Source of the DNA: Campylorhamphus procurvoides
Taxonomy: Eukaryota > Chordata > Aves > Passeriformes > Dendrocolaptidae
Direction: 5' to 3'
DNA: 64,000 nucleotides
Assembly: GCA_013396655.1 (NCBI GenBank)
Contig: WBMV01005150.1
Span: forward strand, 248,001 to 312,000
Shown here: in pieces, positions 25,062 to 39,479 of the stretch
Position numbering within the stretch: position 1 is the first letter of the stretch
How the letters are laid out: the number at the start of each line of letters is the position of its first letter
Made by a program: the position numbers and the translations under genes
Notes under the pieces: generated by a model
What the model was told of the DNA's origin: nothing
What the model saw: the letters and a program-made list of their open reading frames with translations, nothing else
The model's database searches: none

Positions 25062-28000
25062 GCACTATCTGTGTGCCTGTGCAAAGGTCATTAAACTACT
25101 TGCAAAGGCCATGTTTTTCACTGACAGCATAGTACAAAACTGAACCAGAGCTGATTCCAAATTAGAAATGAACCATTTGGTATTATAGGAGTAAGCACAA
25201 AACTCAGCATACTGAGAGTTAATTGCCCAAATACCACAGTGTAACTACCATGATAAAGTAGGATGCAGCTGTGAGCTCTAACAGCTACAATGTAATGGCT
25301 TGTACAAACTCAGATATCTTAACGTACTTGTCAGAATTGAGAAGAGGAGATAAAAAGTTGGAGTTCTCAGCACTTTGAAATAACTGCTTCAAATAGGTGC
25401 AGTAATATGCTCTGGGGACTATAAACCGCTAGCTGCAGCTACTGTGTCATGTTATACACTTCACCACCTCTTGGTCTTTGTTCCTCACATTCTATTTCTA
25501 ACTTAGTTTTTTTGCACGGTCCCTCAAAAATGCATTGTCTGAGCAGCATTTACATAAAACAGATTTACAAGGATAACTCTGTTTGCTGACTTCATGAAGT
25601 ATTTACCTCTTTTCCATTTTTCATTTATGCACCATAACATTTCCTTTTCACTCCTGGGTCTCTTCTCAGATTTAGGAGCACAATGTTGTCATGGGCATAT
25701 AAAGGTCTCATGACCATAGGTTGTAAGAACACAGATGAGCACAACTGAATTTCTCAGTGAGAGGAGGACATATAAGCCAAACTCTCTTATGCGACTGATG
25801 TCTCTGGGTCTATCTCTACCAGCTGTTCTGGGCAAGTAGGTGGTCTAGGGACCTTGACTGAGGATTGCATATTTAGGGAAATGCTTGTGAAAGAAAGGAC
25901 TGCAAGAAAAATATAGTTCAGTTTAAGGAAATAAACTATTTCAGGAATGCCACTTTTTTTTTTTTTTAATTTGTTGCACAGTTTAGCATCTTATATAGCA
26001 TAACATTTCATCTCAGAAATTTTACAATGGGTTCACAAACTGTTGATACTTGGTCAGAATTATTAATGAATGTTGTTAATATTTGTCATAATCAGAATAA
26101 GGCTGGCTACTTTTCACTTTGAGATCTTTTAGGATCAAAGTTAGCCCACCTTTAAAGACCTGTGCCATACTGATCTGCAGTAACAGAGGAAAGTATATTT
26201 TTAAATATTGTGTGTGTTCATTTGAATTTTGAGATCCTTTTTATCTTTTATTTGTTTTTTCTTTTCTTTATTTCAGACTTGCTGGACCTTCCCTCCTGCT
26301 CTGGACCTCTCCCTTTGCATCGACCCAACTCAGAAGGATGAAAGAAAAGGAAGCAATAGGAGAGGGATGAAAGAGGGGAGAGGAGTAGAAAAAGGAGGTG
26401 GGGCAGGAATAGAAATGAAGAAAAAAATCCTCAGCAGTTCAGTTAAGGGTCCAGATAATGGGGATGTTTTCAGTCCCCGCTCTTCCTCACCTTCCTCTCC
26501 AACTCAGGTCATTCTCCCTCTCCACCACCTTAACTTTCATCACTACTACAGATATTTCACTACTCATTTCCTTATTTTTTTCTTTTTACTTCAGGAATGA
26601 AACCAGAGCAATTAAGGTCTTGAAAACAACAAAATATACACACCTTTTCACAAAATATAACATGACAAATTCATGTAACTGGTTCTTGAAGTAGGGTTAT
26701 TTTCCTCTTAGTAGTCTTACATCTTTAACTGTAAAAGTATGGAATGGTTACATACTGCATGAGGGAGACAAAAAAAAGCTTAGATTTGTCATTCCTTTTA
26801 TACACAACTTTCCCCCTCTAAATAATTTTGCACATAACTCTGTGTTTCACTTTTATTCATCTAGATCCAAAAGCTGACCTTCTACTGGTCTTTATTTACT
26901 TACTTATTTTTTACCTCCCTTTCCTTCAATACTCTACTCCTTACTCCTCATCCTCGTAGAGTATAAATTTGAAATTTTCAGTGTATTATTCAGCTTTGTA
27001 GGCCAAATACACTGGAGTAAAAAATCCAGTCTGATATTTTATTGTGCAGTGTTACTGTCAGACAGAAAAGAAATAAGGACCCCACGATTCATTGCTGGTG
27101 TGGGTTCCAGTGTTTGGTCTTTCTTCACAGCTGGAAGGTCAACCACTAAAAGGACTCTTTGGCCAAACCTCTTTTCATTCCGTACACATACATGCTTCCT
27201 CCCAGCCATTCCCACCAGGAACCCTTACACCTTACAAGGCGATTTTGGGAGAGTTACTGGAAAGGGTGGATCCAGTAACTGGTCTTTCTAAAAAAGTATT
27301 TCTTAAATCTAGAGCTTTAATTGGACCTAAGTCTCCACTATACCAATCTTCTATACCAATATACTAATACCAAAAAAGCCAAAGGGTAGGTACTGAGTTG
27401 ATACAAAATAAGACCCAGTTGTAAATTTGCAGGCTTATGTTTTTTTTTTAAAGTCCTAAGACTTCCCAATTGATTTTTATATACTATAGTCAGTTATGGA
27501 AATTGAGTGAAGAAAGATTCTGAATGTAACAAATATTTATTACAGATGCTGATGGAACTGGTCCAGAGCAGAACAATCAGGTCCAAAAGGCTGAAATAAA
27601 TTTTATATCCTAAAAAGACTTTTAGAAAAAGTTCTAAATACTATAGGTCAAATGGAAGCTTTATTCCATAAAACATAACTACATAAAACTGCAAGAAAAC
27701 AAATACTTCTTTCAGGGATGTTATGTTTAAGGATATGTTATGCAATTTGAAACTTGTCCTCAACTGCTGTTGAAATGTGCTGTAATGTATCCCAGGCTTC
27801 AGAATCTACAGTCATTTGCAAAAGGGGAAATCTTTCTTGCTTCTGTAAGTAGATATTTTGAAGCCACTAGTGTTGATGAGCTCAGTAAGACTGACCATAC
27901 TACCAAGATGAAGGAGCTGTGGAAATGGACCGGAAGCAAATGTTTTTCAAATCAGGGGTGAAGTAATGATGTATTTCTCACTGACTGATATATTTAGCTT

Positions 28001-31000
28001 ATTCTCAGTCCTATTATTCTATCATCTATGCCACAAATATTATATATTTAACTTTGTATTCTGCTTTGCAACTTTTGTCTTCTTCAGAGTGAAGCAAAAT
28101 ATCTTATTGCAATTGCCATTTCACTTCAAAATGTAACGAGTATAATCCATAATCATCAATTTCTTTTACGACCTACTCCTTGCTATTATGTTTTACAGCC
28201 TTTCAGTACATCAGTAAAGTATCATAATAGAAGTGGGTAATAGATTTGGCACATTTTAAAGCTAGGAACTTCCTATTGAAGCCTTTGAAATCTTTGATCC
28301 TTTCTTGAGAGGGTAGTGCTCCTTACATATGTTTATAAGCTGTCTCTTTCAAGTCAAATACTTTGTGACCTCTGGAATGTAATATAAAATCGTGGTATTG
28401 GTTGCTTCACGTAACATGTAAGTTTTGAACTACATTGCATTAGTCATCTAGTATTAGACTTAATCACTGAAATTGAACAAAAGATTTCCAAATTACCGTA
28501 TGCACCTCTTAACTGCTGCTCACAAAGAGCAATAAGCAGTTCTCTCACTCTTAAAAATCAGCAAAATTTTGAAAGTTGAGAGAATTTTGGCCATCTCTAA
28601 ACGGCCATACTAAATATAGAGTTAAAGGCCTGACTCCAGTTCCTTTGTGAAGGATTTTCTGTATGTAGAATGTAGATTACTGTATATGATGGCATATATA
28701 TGATAAGCATCTTTCTACGTAATTATAGTAATTACTGTATAAATTGGCAATCTCTATTTGGCCTAGAACACAGAAATGTGGTGAAAACAAGGCTGAATGA
28801 AGGTTATCATCGTCAATAAGATACTTCATGTACAAAAGATATTTAAAGTAAGTCCTTTAGCAAGGACAAGACTTATCAGGTACACTTTGAACATAAAATA
28901 TATAGCTTTCTATGTGTAGCTTGTAGCAGCATGGAGAAACTGGGAGTCAGGTATTGCTCTCACAGTTTTGCAACACTTGGAATGCTAGTCCACTTGGATT
29001 GCAGCATCAGAGAGTTTTATCTGAGGATGTAATTTCTTAAATATGAGACACTGTGCACAATATTTTCTCATGCAACTCTGTCTTTCCTAATCTCATGTAT
29101 TTTGAGTAGTACAGCACATACCATGATACATAGTGTTCTGATGTAATTATATCAAAGGATACCCTTCTCTGTAATTAAGTCTGTAACAACTTTGTTATTG
29201 AATTCATTGGAAGAAAGATCAGGTTTCTCAACATCATAAGCTGTGTTTCTGACTTAAATGTGGAACAAGGTATTAACTCAATAGAATAGACAATCTGGTA
29301 CCTGTTGAATTGGGGGTTCTGATGCTGAAGTTAGAAAAATTGGATTTAATATAAAAAGTTCATTGTTCCTATTAAATGACTTGGCATATAATTTTTCTGC
29401 TGTACTAAAAGTGAAAAAAGAGCTGATGCGGTAGGTTAAATGCAAGACCTAGCTAGCTCATTATTCTGTTTTGGCTAGTAAAGAATAAGGAAAAAAATGT
29501 TCTCGGGAGAGGCTAGTTTCTAGTAGAATAGAATACTAGAATAATATTGCAAGAATAAACTAAACTAAACTGCCTTATAGTTTATTTTATAGTTTATCAA
29601 TATTAATAAACTGAGGCAAAAAATTGATATCTTGTACAATTAGAGAGATATCAGGATAGATCACACTATCTTTACAATATCTATTAATGATCATATCAAC
29701 TAACAGTGATTTTATATTTTGGAGGAAAACAAAACCCTAATACATATTGTACAAAGTATGCTTGAAACAGGAACACTTTTTAAAATTATTTTTTAATTTA
29801 ATTTTTTAATTAGATTTTTTTAAATTTAGATTAGTACTGCAGCTCATATCAAACTTCTGAAATAATTTCAAACTGTAAGAGTTAGTGAGTTCCTAAATTC
29901 TGGAATTTCCTAACTTTGTATTCCTTGACTTTGCCAGCCTACTTATCTTTTTTCAATACAGTGTTTTTGAATATGTATGTTTATATTTACTCTATTGAAG
30001 GAGATTACATGTCTAGACATATATATTTGAAGTTTCATTATGAAATATGTAACAATGGTAGCATAAAAAGACAGATATTTATGAATATTGTTTTTGGACC
30101 ATTGCCTTGTAACTTATTGAATCTATAAATTTGAAGGTTTTCCGTATTTTCTATTTTCACCATTGCAAAAGGAAGTATAAGATTTTAAAGTAAGCATTAA
30201 GATTTTAAAGAGGCATGTTTAATGAATAAAACAGACCACTGTTGACCGCACGTTGGTCATATTTTCATATCTTCAGCAGAAACTCTTGGAGAAAGTCCTC
30301 TGGTTTTTGTGAACTTCATCTTCCCATATGTGTTCACTTGTTTCTTTTAGAACAGTAACTTTTCTATAACGACTTATTAGTCAGATTTCATCTAAGTGTT
30401 TTAAAGCATTTATGCTTAAATCATAAGTTTAAAGTAATAATAACATAAGAAAACTTTACTGACTTTTTTTTTGCCAAAGTACATAAGAATCCAGCCATGA
30501 AAGTAACTAAGATTAACACCTTATTAAAAACATAGAGGATGAGCTCCAACCTCAAACCTGCATGATTTATATGTAGCTTGCAACCCTGTGCAAGTGTTCA
30601 ATATTCTGCAGTAGAATATTCATTAATAACAATTATTTTTTTTCAAAATAAAACACAATGTAAATATTTGAATCCTTTACAACACAAAGTCATCTAAAGT
30701 ATTTGCATACATTATCTTTGCAAACTCATTCAGTGACAACCTCTCACCAGCAGTATATTGAAAATATACTGAAAAGATCTTTATGCATTTAAAAATATTC
30801 TTTCTATCAACTTTTTTTTCTCTCATTCTATAAGTGTGGTATATAAGACTTCTGTTATACTTGAGATATGATATCATTGTCCTTGTATTCTTTTTATAAG
30901 GCCCCAGGAAGTTCTCTGTCTTTAAGATTTTTTTTTGTTTCCAACTTTTTCAACACCTTTTAACAAAACCCAGCCTAAAAAGAAAGGGGGGAACAAAAAG

Positions 31001-33520
31001 CGGGAAAAAATGGGTCTTTTTAATACAATAATAAAAGCCTATTTCAGAGTAAGTGAAATCACAAGAGACATCAAAGCTGAGTTTACAAATAGTGAAATTA
31101 TCACAGTGAAATCTTCAAGAAAATCCTACAGCCATTTTGTTGGCAAAAATTTAAAAAGACATGCAGCTAATTTTGACTTTTTAATAAGCTGGCTTTCATG
31201 GACGTAGTTATGGTCCAAGAGTTAAAGAGAATCTATGGCAACCTGCTGAAATTATTCCTTCATAGACTACATTTTACATATATATATGATATGCTCTATC
31301 TTACTTGACATTATCTTGTATGATATATGCTGGCAGATAAGATGTAAAAAAAAATCAGTGAAATTGAATGTTAGTTGATAAAAAACCATGGAAATATATT
31401 GCATGAGCTAACAGAGTGGCTCTAAGTACATTGTTTCATTTGCGTGTTTAGTCTCTGCCTAGCAGACACAAAGCATGCAAGGTCTGCAGTGGGGCAGGCA
31501 GTGATGTGACTTTTGGCTTTGGTTAGGATCCCCCTCAGCTGTTCAGATAAGGACCTGCCAACCTCCAAAAATGTACATCTTTTTAAGGTCTCTAACTGTA
31601 GTTTAATACTTTGCATTATCACATCATCGAAAAGAGTCAAATTCTACATCTCACCAGTGTGTCTCAGACTAATATATATTTTGTGGGTAAAAATTACTGT
31701 GGAGTTCAAATACAAGTGCTTCATCTTAGAGGAAAGTTCCCTTCATATCTTATTCTGCAATATGATATTGAAAAATGCTGTAGTACACATAAAGCATGAC
31801 TTCTTGTAAATCAATATTGATGTTTTCTGTAGTCAGATTCTCATCCAATTACTAAAGTCAGACTTAACTAGCACATAATATATTTTTCAGTCTCAGTTCA
31901 ACTGGCTGCTATAGGAGGACATCTACAATTGTCACTTTTTGACATCCATAATTCCATCTTGGGCATAGCCACAGCTTTATAACATTTAGGGTGCAGATTA
32001 AAATAAATTGTTGTGACATAAATTAAGTTGGAGTTCTGTGAATTTCTTTTCCATAAACACTTTTAGGAATGTTGACATCTCAATTTTTATTAATGTAACC
32101 CCCTTGTGTTTTGCTTAATCCCAACACAAAGCATTTTCTCCATCTTATTATTAAAACTCCTTATTTTGGAATGTGGTGATATTGTGCAGTTAGTGTAATG
32201 AAAAAGGGTTCTAATCCAAACCACTGATTTTCAAAATGTTACGAAAAAAATCAATATTTGGAGTTACATTTGTTCTTTCTGGTTTTAGATAATAATGGAA
32301 TTCATTATTTTTATTTTCATATTTGCTTAGAAAAGTGAACAATGAGAAGTTTCCTTGTACACAGCAAAAAGCAGGCAAGGGGACACAATTTTGTGACTCA
32401 GTTTCTACACTGCTTTTAGGCAATGTTTTTCCATTTTCTCTCAAAGTTTTTTTCTCAGCGGGTTTTTTTTTTTTTTGAGGACACATCTACAGTGCTGACA
32501 CATATGCAATCCCTCTGCCCACCCCAGCTTCAATGCCTCTAAGAACTTGTAGAGTTTATGCGATTTTCTCTGGGAATGCTTAATTAGGTCCAGCTCAGTG
32601 CTGGGTTAGTGTAGGCTCAAACCCACAGCTGGATTTTCTCTTTCCTGTTCAGTTCTCTGTAAAAATATCCTGTTTGAACAAGTCCTCCCTAAACCCCTTT
32701 CAGAGGATCAGTCTTTTGAGTTGTGGGCACAGTTTTTCCAGTGGGAAGTTACATAAAGAAAGCATAAAGAAAAAATTTCTTGTTGTATTGGAGTAGGATG
32801 AAGGATATTTACTAAAAAAACAGGAGACTGGTCCAGCAACACCTGCTTCTCTTACTAAACATATAGTAATTAATTAATATAGTGTGGACTTTCCTATTAG
32901 TCTCTTTCCTATGATCACTAGGAATGAAAGTGATATTTTGGAAGTAAACACTGACATTGCTTACTTTTTTCATATTTGTTTCAAAGCATAGAAAGGAAAA
33001 AAAACATTGAAGTACAGGTATGGGTTATCATATTTCCTTTACATGAGAATATGAAAATAATTTTACTGTTGATGCAAATTTTCCATTCATTATGGCTAAC
33101 TGCTCCTCCATACATGCAATACAGTTAATGTTCTTTGAGTTAAATAAAATAATCTACTTAATTTCACTGATGAACTTCAACCTTCGACCACTGATGAGAG
33201 TATAGTAACATTTTATGGAACACACTGAGGAAGTGTTCCCTCATACAAATATGTAGGAGAGTGGTGTAAGAAAGAAAAAAAAAAAACCCTTGTAGAAACT
33301 GAAAAGGTACTGGGCACTGAGAGAAACATGGTATTTAATGGCAGGGTGTGAACGCACAACAGAAATATTTGGTGCCTAGACCTTCACTGTAACTCCCCTC
33401 TACTCTTTCCTGCTTATTTTCTCTCTTTAGGATTTCGTTTTCAAGTGGAAGCCTCCTTCTGTCAGTTGTATGTGTCCCTCTACACAGCTACTAATATATA
33501 TGTAAAAGTTTCACTAATCC
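25062..33520. other. AT-rich non-coding DNA
   Basis: About 8.5 kb with no recognised gene or repeat family. It contains A/T runs, a purine-rich stretch (about 26335-26425) and very AT-rich sequence near 29777-29830. Reading frames here (for example 26229-26600, 27049-27367) have no family resemblance. Confidence 0.5.
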
Positions 33521-33645
33521 TTCATAGTTGCGTAATTTTTAAGGTTGGTAAAGACCTTTAAGATCTTTGAGCCCAACTGTTAACCCAGCACTGCCGTGTT
33601 CACTACTAAACCATAAGTGCCACATATTTTTTGAACACTTAAATC
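33521..33645 (-). mobile_element. CR1 LINE 3'-end fragment
   Basis: Read on plus, the segment follows the reverse complement of the CR1 3' end: a TTCATAG-like terminal element, then AAGGTTGGTAAAGACC, AAGATCTTTGAG and CACTACTAAACCATAAGTG. The copy is a 5'-truncated remnant of about 125 bp in minus-strand sense. The ends are approximate. Confidence 0.85.
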
Positions 33646-36600
33646 AAACACAAATAATCCCATAAGCAAATAATAAAAGACAAGAAGGCTACCAAATCTA
33701 ATGTTTATTTGAAGTTAAAGTAAAATAAAAGAACCAAAACCTGTGGCCTGGACATTTGTAGACATGGTGACCAATATTTGCAACTGATATAAATTGGGAG
33801 AATGTCTCCACCAAATCAATAGAGAATCGTTTACCTGGCTTTAAGCTCATCATTTTTTTCACAGCAAATGTGATGAGACGTATTTCCTTTCAGTGATAAC
33901 TTGTGTAAAATAAGATGATAAGCTCTGTACTGGGAAGATCATTTCAGTCTTATTGCATAATAACAAATGGAGTTTTGAAAATGTTGAAGTAATGGATGTG
34001 TGAGCTGTATGGATATGGTGGGGGGAAAATGCTGTGCACGTGAAACCTAAGCACAGAAACTATGAACTTGGAAACTAACTTTTCAGTGAATGGTATTTAA
34101 CTCTAGAGCCTCTCCTTTGCATTTTGAAATGATTTAGAAGAATACATTATTCATAGTGAAACAGCAGTTAGAAAGTCAGTTGTTCCGGAGGGAGGGTGGT
34201 GGACACAAGCTTGCATGCTTTTTAGCCATTTTATGTTGCACAATACTGCAAAAAAATCTATCTTGTGCCTTGAATACTGTATTGATTATAATCAATCAGA
34301 CATTTTTCATAGACTAAAGTATGTCTTACCTAGCAAAAACTGCATCAACAAAGAGTGTATTAATGAATCTTGAAAATTAATTAAGCCAGCTGAGAGCTCA
34401 AATGTAAAGGATAAATGTGGGATCATTCAATAAACCAGGTTTTAGATTGATTATTAGAGATACAATGGAGCATGTTATTCTGTTAAATCCTGAAAAGGGT
34501 TAAATAATCAAATGGCTTAAGTGATACAGTCAAAACACCATTTCTCTGATTGTTTTGCTTTGTTTTCAGAGTTGTAATTTGGTCTGGGAAGCGTGCTTTG
34601 GAGCCATCATGTATGAGACGGTCATGTCAGACAAGACAAAATTTTAACTCTAGGATCAGATGTTTTGTGAAAAAATGGGGTCTTTCTCTCTTGATAAAGA
34701 GAAAATTATCCATAAGTTGAAAAAGTCATTATTGTAACACTTCTTTTTCTCTTCTGTGTTTTAGAACCAATATTATTTTTTTCCATTGGTATGTGTAATG
34801 AGCCGTAGTTAATACATGCTACTTAGCTTAATCTCTCTGAAACTCAGCTTTTCAGTATGAAAGAAAGCGGACAGGAGGAGAATTAGGATATATAAGGAAT
34901 AAAACCTGGAAATATATTTAGACTACTCATGGATTGAGTATAAGATGGGACTGTAGGCAGATATCGTTTTGCTTCTGACCTTGTGGTGTGTGTATCACAT
35001 AGTCTTTCTGAGCCTTTGTTCTAGTTATTAAATTTATTTTGCTAGTTGGAAGTGCACGTACTATTGTTGATGTAAGGTATCATAATGAATCTGTAATTAT
35101 AAAAGAAGAGCTGTGCAGGAAGAAGTGGTATTAAGACAGATTCCTTACACCTTATTAGGGAATTCCCACACTGCAGGCAGCTCTTTCAAGACTGATAAAT
35201 ACGGATCTTTGAGATGGTACTGTAATATCTCTGAAAACAATCAAACAAAGGACAAAATTTAAATTTGAATAACTACTGAGCAGAAGTTTTGTGAGTGTGT
35301 GAATAGGAAAATGTAATAGCTGAACATTTTCACACCAAGTTTTATTCAGCTTAATTCAAATGCACTTCTGAAGCTTGAGGAAGCTATGAAGGAATTAAGA
35401 GCTTGGAGAGTCAAATCAAAGGTATGTCTGTCAGTTTGCTTCTCATTCTTAAAATTTCTCAGATAAGCAGTTGTTTTTATTTGTTCCGATAACTCAAATG
35501 GATTTTTAGGCAGGAATTGTCAAAGTGTGGGACATTCTGGTTTTATTTTTTTCAAGGTCCTTGTGCGTACCATTGGGCAGAGGGTTAAGATAGCTGCTAG
35601 AACCCACTGTTAATTCTCCCATACTAGTGGGATCTCTTAAATGTCTTAAAAGGCAGCTTTTCCTGACATCTCTTCAGTTCTAGAAAAAGGCACACTTGTT
35701 GCCAGAATGTGGCTGTAGTCAGTCTTCTCTGAAAATTGTTGAGATCTTAATATCATTATGTTACCCTGAAAGAATCTTCCTCTGTGAGGTGATTCAGAAA
35801 TGAATGGTATGCCATGTACTGTCAGGATACAGAATAATAATGTTAATATGGGATAAATAAACCCCATGAAGGATAGAAATAGGATATAAACATTCCCTAG
35901 ATTTCTTTTTTTTTTTTTTTTTTGTGAAATGACAAGGTCCTTGTCATTTGGATCCAATGACTACTTTTTAGTATGAAGAGACACCTGACAGGAGCCAAGA
36001 TTTGGATTTGCTGATTTTATTTGTGAGACTTTCTGTAAACAGTGCCTTTAAAGCTGATTTGGTGGAGTTTTTAATCAATGTAAGCTTGAATGCAAACCCC
36101 ATTCCATGTTTGCTAAATACCATTTGTTTTCACTGGGGAAAACTAGTTTGCTGGGTTTGCAACTCAGTCCACATCTATTGACTCTCCTGGTTGTTCTAAT
36201 GCTTTTGAACTGTTTCTTTCAGTGGCTTTTTTCCCCATCACTGAAATGGGAATAAAGGCCTCCATCATCAAAATTATTGTTCATGATGCATATATTTTTA
36301 TCCATCACTGTAAGACTTACAAGTAAATATTTTATCAGCTGTGTTTTCAACCACTATCACAAAGTTGTCTATAAATATGTTGAAAAGGTAGCCTCCAAGA
36401 CGAGTAAACCTACAGTCTATTCTGGATGTTGTGCTCAGCCAAAGGACACTCAAACCAGTAGAAAGAGACATATGAAAGAAACATATGGCTGGAAGGTGCA
36501 GAATAACTGTCTTTTCTGCTCAGTGTTTCATTTTTGGCAAAAAAATGTAGGTAGCAGTAGGTAGCAGTATTCTCTACTTTTGCATTGGTGCACCTGTTCT

Positions 36601-37382
36601 GAAAGAGATGGAAAGGAAGCTTTTTCTTCTGGAGTATCACATTAACCAGTTGGGACTTGAGGGAGCTGAGTGATTTAAATGAGCATGTGGTGGTCTCTGT
36701 GAGAATGATGTTCTCTTATGTACAGGTAACAGCTTTGTTGTTGTGTTAGAATGTGACACAAGAGAGACTTTGAAATGAGTCAGACGTAGGTTCTGCTCGT
36801 GCTGGTCCTGTGTCTGAAATTGCCTCTGATCAGTCAAAAAGGAGACTGCCCTCCTTGTATAATAACAGGTGAATTGGTCTAGTTAGGAAAAAAACACAAT
36901 GACAGGAAACCAAAATTTTCCTACATACATATTTAACTAAAAATAATGAACAATAAGCATAATTTTGTCACTGGAAATATTTCGTTATGAGATGATGGTT
37001 CGTCATTGATCTTTGCTCTCTGTTGATGGAACAGCTCTCTTGAGAGGCAAATATAATCTATATCTATCTTATTTGTTGGACAAGCCAAAGAGAATCAAGA
37101 AACAGAATTCTGCTTTCGTTTCAGTGATTTAAAGTACATTTTCTAACATTTTATTTGAAAAAGCTGTTTGTAAATCTAGTCTAGAAAAAAAGCTGTTTTT
37201 ATAAGCTTCAGGTACATGTTTCATTTGGAACGAATGAGTTATTCCTTACCAACAGACGGCTGTAAATACATAAGACGTTCAAGCTTTTTGAGGCTTGACT
37301 CAAATGCCAGCACAAAATCAATGATAAAAATCAATGCCTTATATGTGCAATACTTTACTTAATCATTTAAAAAAATATTTTA
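33646..37382. other. AT-rich non-coding DNA
   Basis: No gene was recognised. A poly-T run lies at 35906-35923 and a short GTAGGTAGCA direct duplication at about 36547-36567. A candidate conserved block near 34.36-34.50 kb is listed separately. Confidence 0.5.
34360..34500. promoter_or_regulatory. Candidate conserved non-coding block
   Basis: A cluster of developmental-factor-type strings lies in a non-repetitive stretch: AATTAATTAA (about 34375-34384), an E-box CAGCTG (34388-34393), and TACAATGG (SOX-like) near 34471. There is no alignment evidence; this is pattern recognition only. Confidence 0.18.
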
Positions 37383-37465
37383 GGGGCCAGATCCAGAGCA
37401 ATTTGTCAGAAATAGCTTAGCTTCTCTAGAGTTCTATTGATTTACTCCCATGCTAGATCTGGCCC
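37383..37465. mobile_element. Short palindromic repeat element (MITE-like) with 10-bp terminal inverted repeats
   Basis: GGGCCAGATC (37384-37393) and GATCTGGCCC (37456-37465) are perfect inverted copies bounding an 83-bp segment. I recall the GGGGCCAGATC / GATCTGGCCCC edge as that of an old, abundant palindromic repeat in reptile, crocodilian and bird genomes. The interior here is too diverged for a family name. The arm identity is unlikely by chance because the strings are GC-rich in AT-rich DNA. Confidence 0.6.
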
Positions 37466-38919
37466 ACTGTGGAAACTAAATTTAATATAACTGTGTCTTT
37501 TAATGGTTTTATTTATTAGTACTGAACATCATTGCATTTTCCACAACCACAAAAGTGAATTTTGTTTGTGGGAAATTCTTTACATACATAGAATGGTTAG
37601 TTGTATCTGACATGAAAAAAAATTGAACTTGACATTTATAAGCTCAGGATTGAGTTTTCCATTTTATTTTGTGTAATTTATAAAACAAGTTCATTGCTAC
37701 AGTTACACCACTGATTACAACTAGTAATTTGCACGAATGATTAGAGTGCCCTTTGTGAATTAGTGGATCTAAATAAAATTTACAGCAAGTATGAACTTTC
37801 AGAAATATTCTTTCTATGTTGATTTGATATAGATTGTTCAGATTTATTAAAATAGGATAAACCACAATGTGTAAATTATGTGTAAATTTTGTAAAGATAT
37901 CTTAGGGAAGTACAGAACTACTAGTAGACATCATTACATCTCTCTGCTATTGAAATATTGACAATAAGTAGGGCAGACTGTTTAGAAATAGTTCCTTAAA
38001 CCTAATTTGATGTGTCTTGTGCTTACTCATCCATTCTATTGCAGTACTGGGATCATTAGGTGATGCAAATGCTGTGCATTGCAGTGCTGAGTGCAAAATT
38101 AACCATGGAGTAAATTTTCTGGTACACGTGAAGAGTCAGACTTTCAGAAATGATAGCTGTGATGCTATTGACTTGACTTGTAGCTGGTAGTGCTCATTAT
38201 CTCTAAAATATCAGGAAATATGTGGAATTGAAAATATGTTAAGTTGTAAAAACCATCATGTTAGTTTTACTGTGATTGAACTTTCTCAAATCCTGGCATC
38301 ATGCATTTGAAATTTTTTACCTGATACTTTGTTAAGGTAATTCCCCTCATGCATTATCAGCCAGCCCAATCCTCATGAAAGATACCCATTTAGTTCAATA
38401 ACAATTTTCAACCAAGTAAAAAAATACATCTTTTTTGCCTTCTTTCCTGTTTTAACAGAATGTACATTTATAAGCTAAGTAACCTGAGTTTTGCCATCTC
38501 TTTAGTTTTTATATTATTTCCTCTGGTGAAGAACTAATACTTCCTTTAATTTGCTTTCTGTCTGTGACACCTCATTTATTATAAATAGCTGTAGCCTGTA
38601 TTTAATACCTAGATCTATTCTTGTACAGAATATATTAATTAGATCATACAACAGTTTATACCATCGGGTGAGAAAGCTGAAGCAAAGTAATTTATCCTGC
38701 ATAAAAGAAGTCGTGAATCATGGCCAGCTGCTGTTTGTGCACAAGTAGTTAATGTGAATTTCCATACCTAAAATATGAAGTTGTATTATTGTGCTTTTTG
38801 TCACACTTCTGAGAAAAAAAAAATTGTTAGTAATATAAGAAAAATTGTGTTTATTCTTCAATTGGCAAAGCTCATTGATTACATATTCAAACTAATCCCC
38901 AGATCAGATATCACATGTT
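37466..38919. other. AT-rich non-coding DNA
   Basis: No gene or repeat was recognised. Confidence 0.5.
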
Positions 38920-38982
38920 AAGGGGTAGACTGGATGACTTTTTGAGGTCTCTTCTAACTTACTTTCATAATTCTGTAATTAA
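38920..38982 (+). mobile_element. CR1 LINE extreme 3' end
   Basis: The segment reads as the last bases of a CR1 element: GGGGTAGACTGGATGACTT, then GAGGTCTCTTCTAACTT, and finally ATAATTCTGTAATT, a decayed form of the CR1 terminal ATTCTGTG repeat. About 60 bp are preserved, sense on plus. Confidence 0.75.
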
Positions 38983-39055
38983 ATTGAAGTAATGAATAAT
39001 ACAATGCATTTTGAAGTTTGTGAAAGATTATAGACAACCCTGGATAAAATCCAAC

Positions 39056-39143
39056 ACTATATTACTATTTTTTCCTATTTATACTATTTTATACTATTTT
39101 TTCCTATATTATTATATATTACTATATATTTACTATATTACTA
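39056..39143. repeat. T/A-rich tandem repeat (TATACTATTTT-type units)
   Basis: Imperfect repetition of TATACTATTTT and ATTACTATATAT units. It explains the Y/L/F-rich frame at 39011-39223. Confidence 0.8.
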
Positions 39144-39461
39144 AGTTATCTATGTGTCTATTCTGTTTATTTTCCCCTTATGCCCCTTTAGAATTGCATG
39201 CTTTTGTTAAAGATTGGAAATAAAGGATGTTTTCAATGTTAGTTGTTTCACCTCATAAGAGCAGCAATATCAACCAATACTTAATTCAGGAATTTAAGAC
39301 AACATTAATTAAACTTTGCCATGAAAAAGACGCATATTTCTCAGCAAGGAAAATTTGTGATAATGAGTACTGAAACCCTGTTGTCCTGAAGCTCAGTATT
39401 CATGGCAATGTGTAATTTTGTATGTCTTTGAACATCATTACAGTGTTATAAAATAAATTTA

Positions 39462-39479
39462 TAAATATATATATATATA
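39462..39479. repeat. (TA)n microsatellite
   Basis: About eight consecutive TA dinucleotides. Confidence 0.9.
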
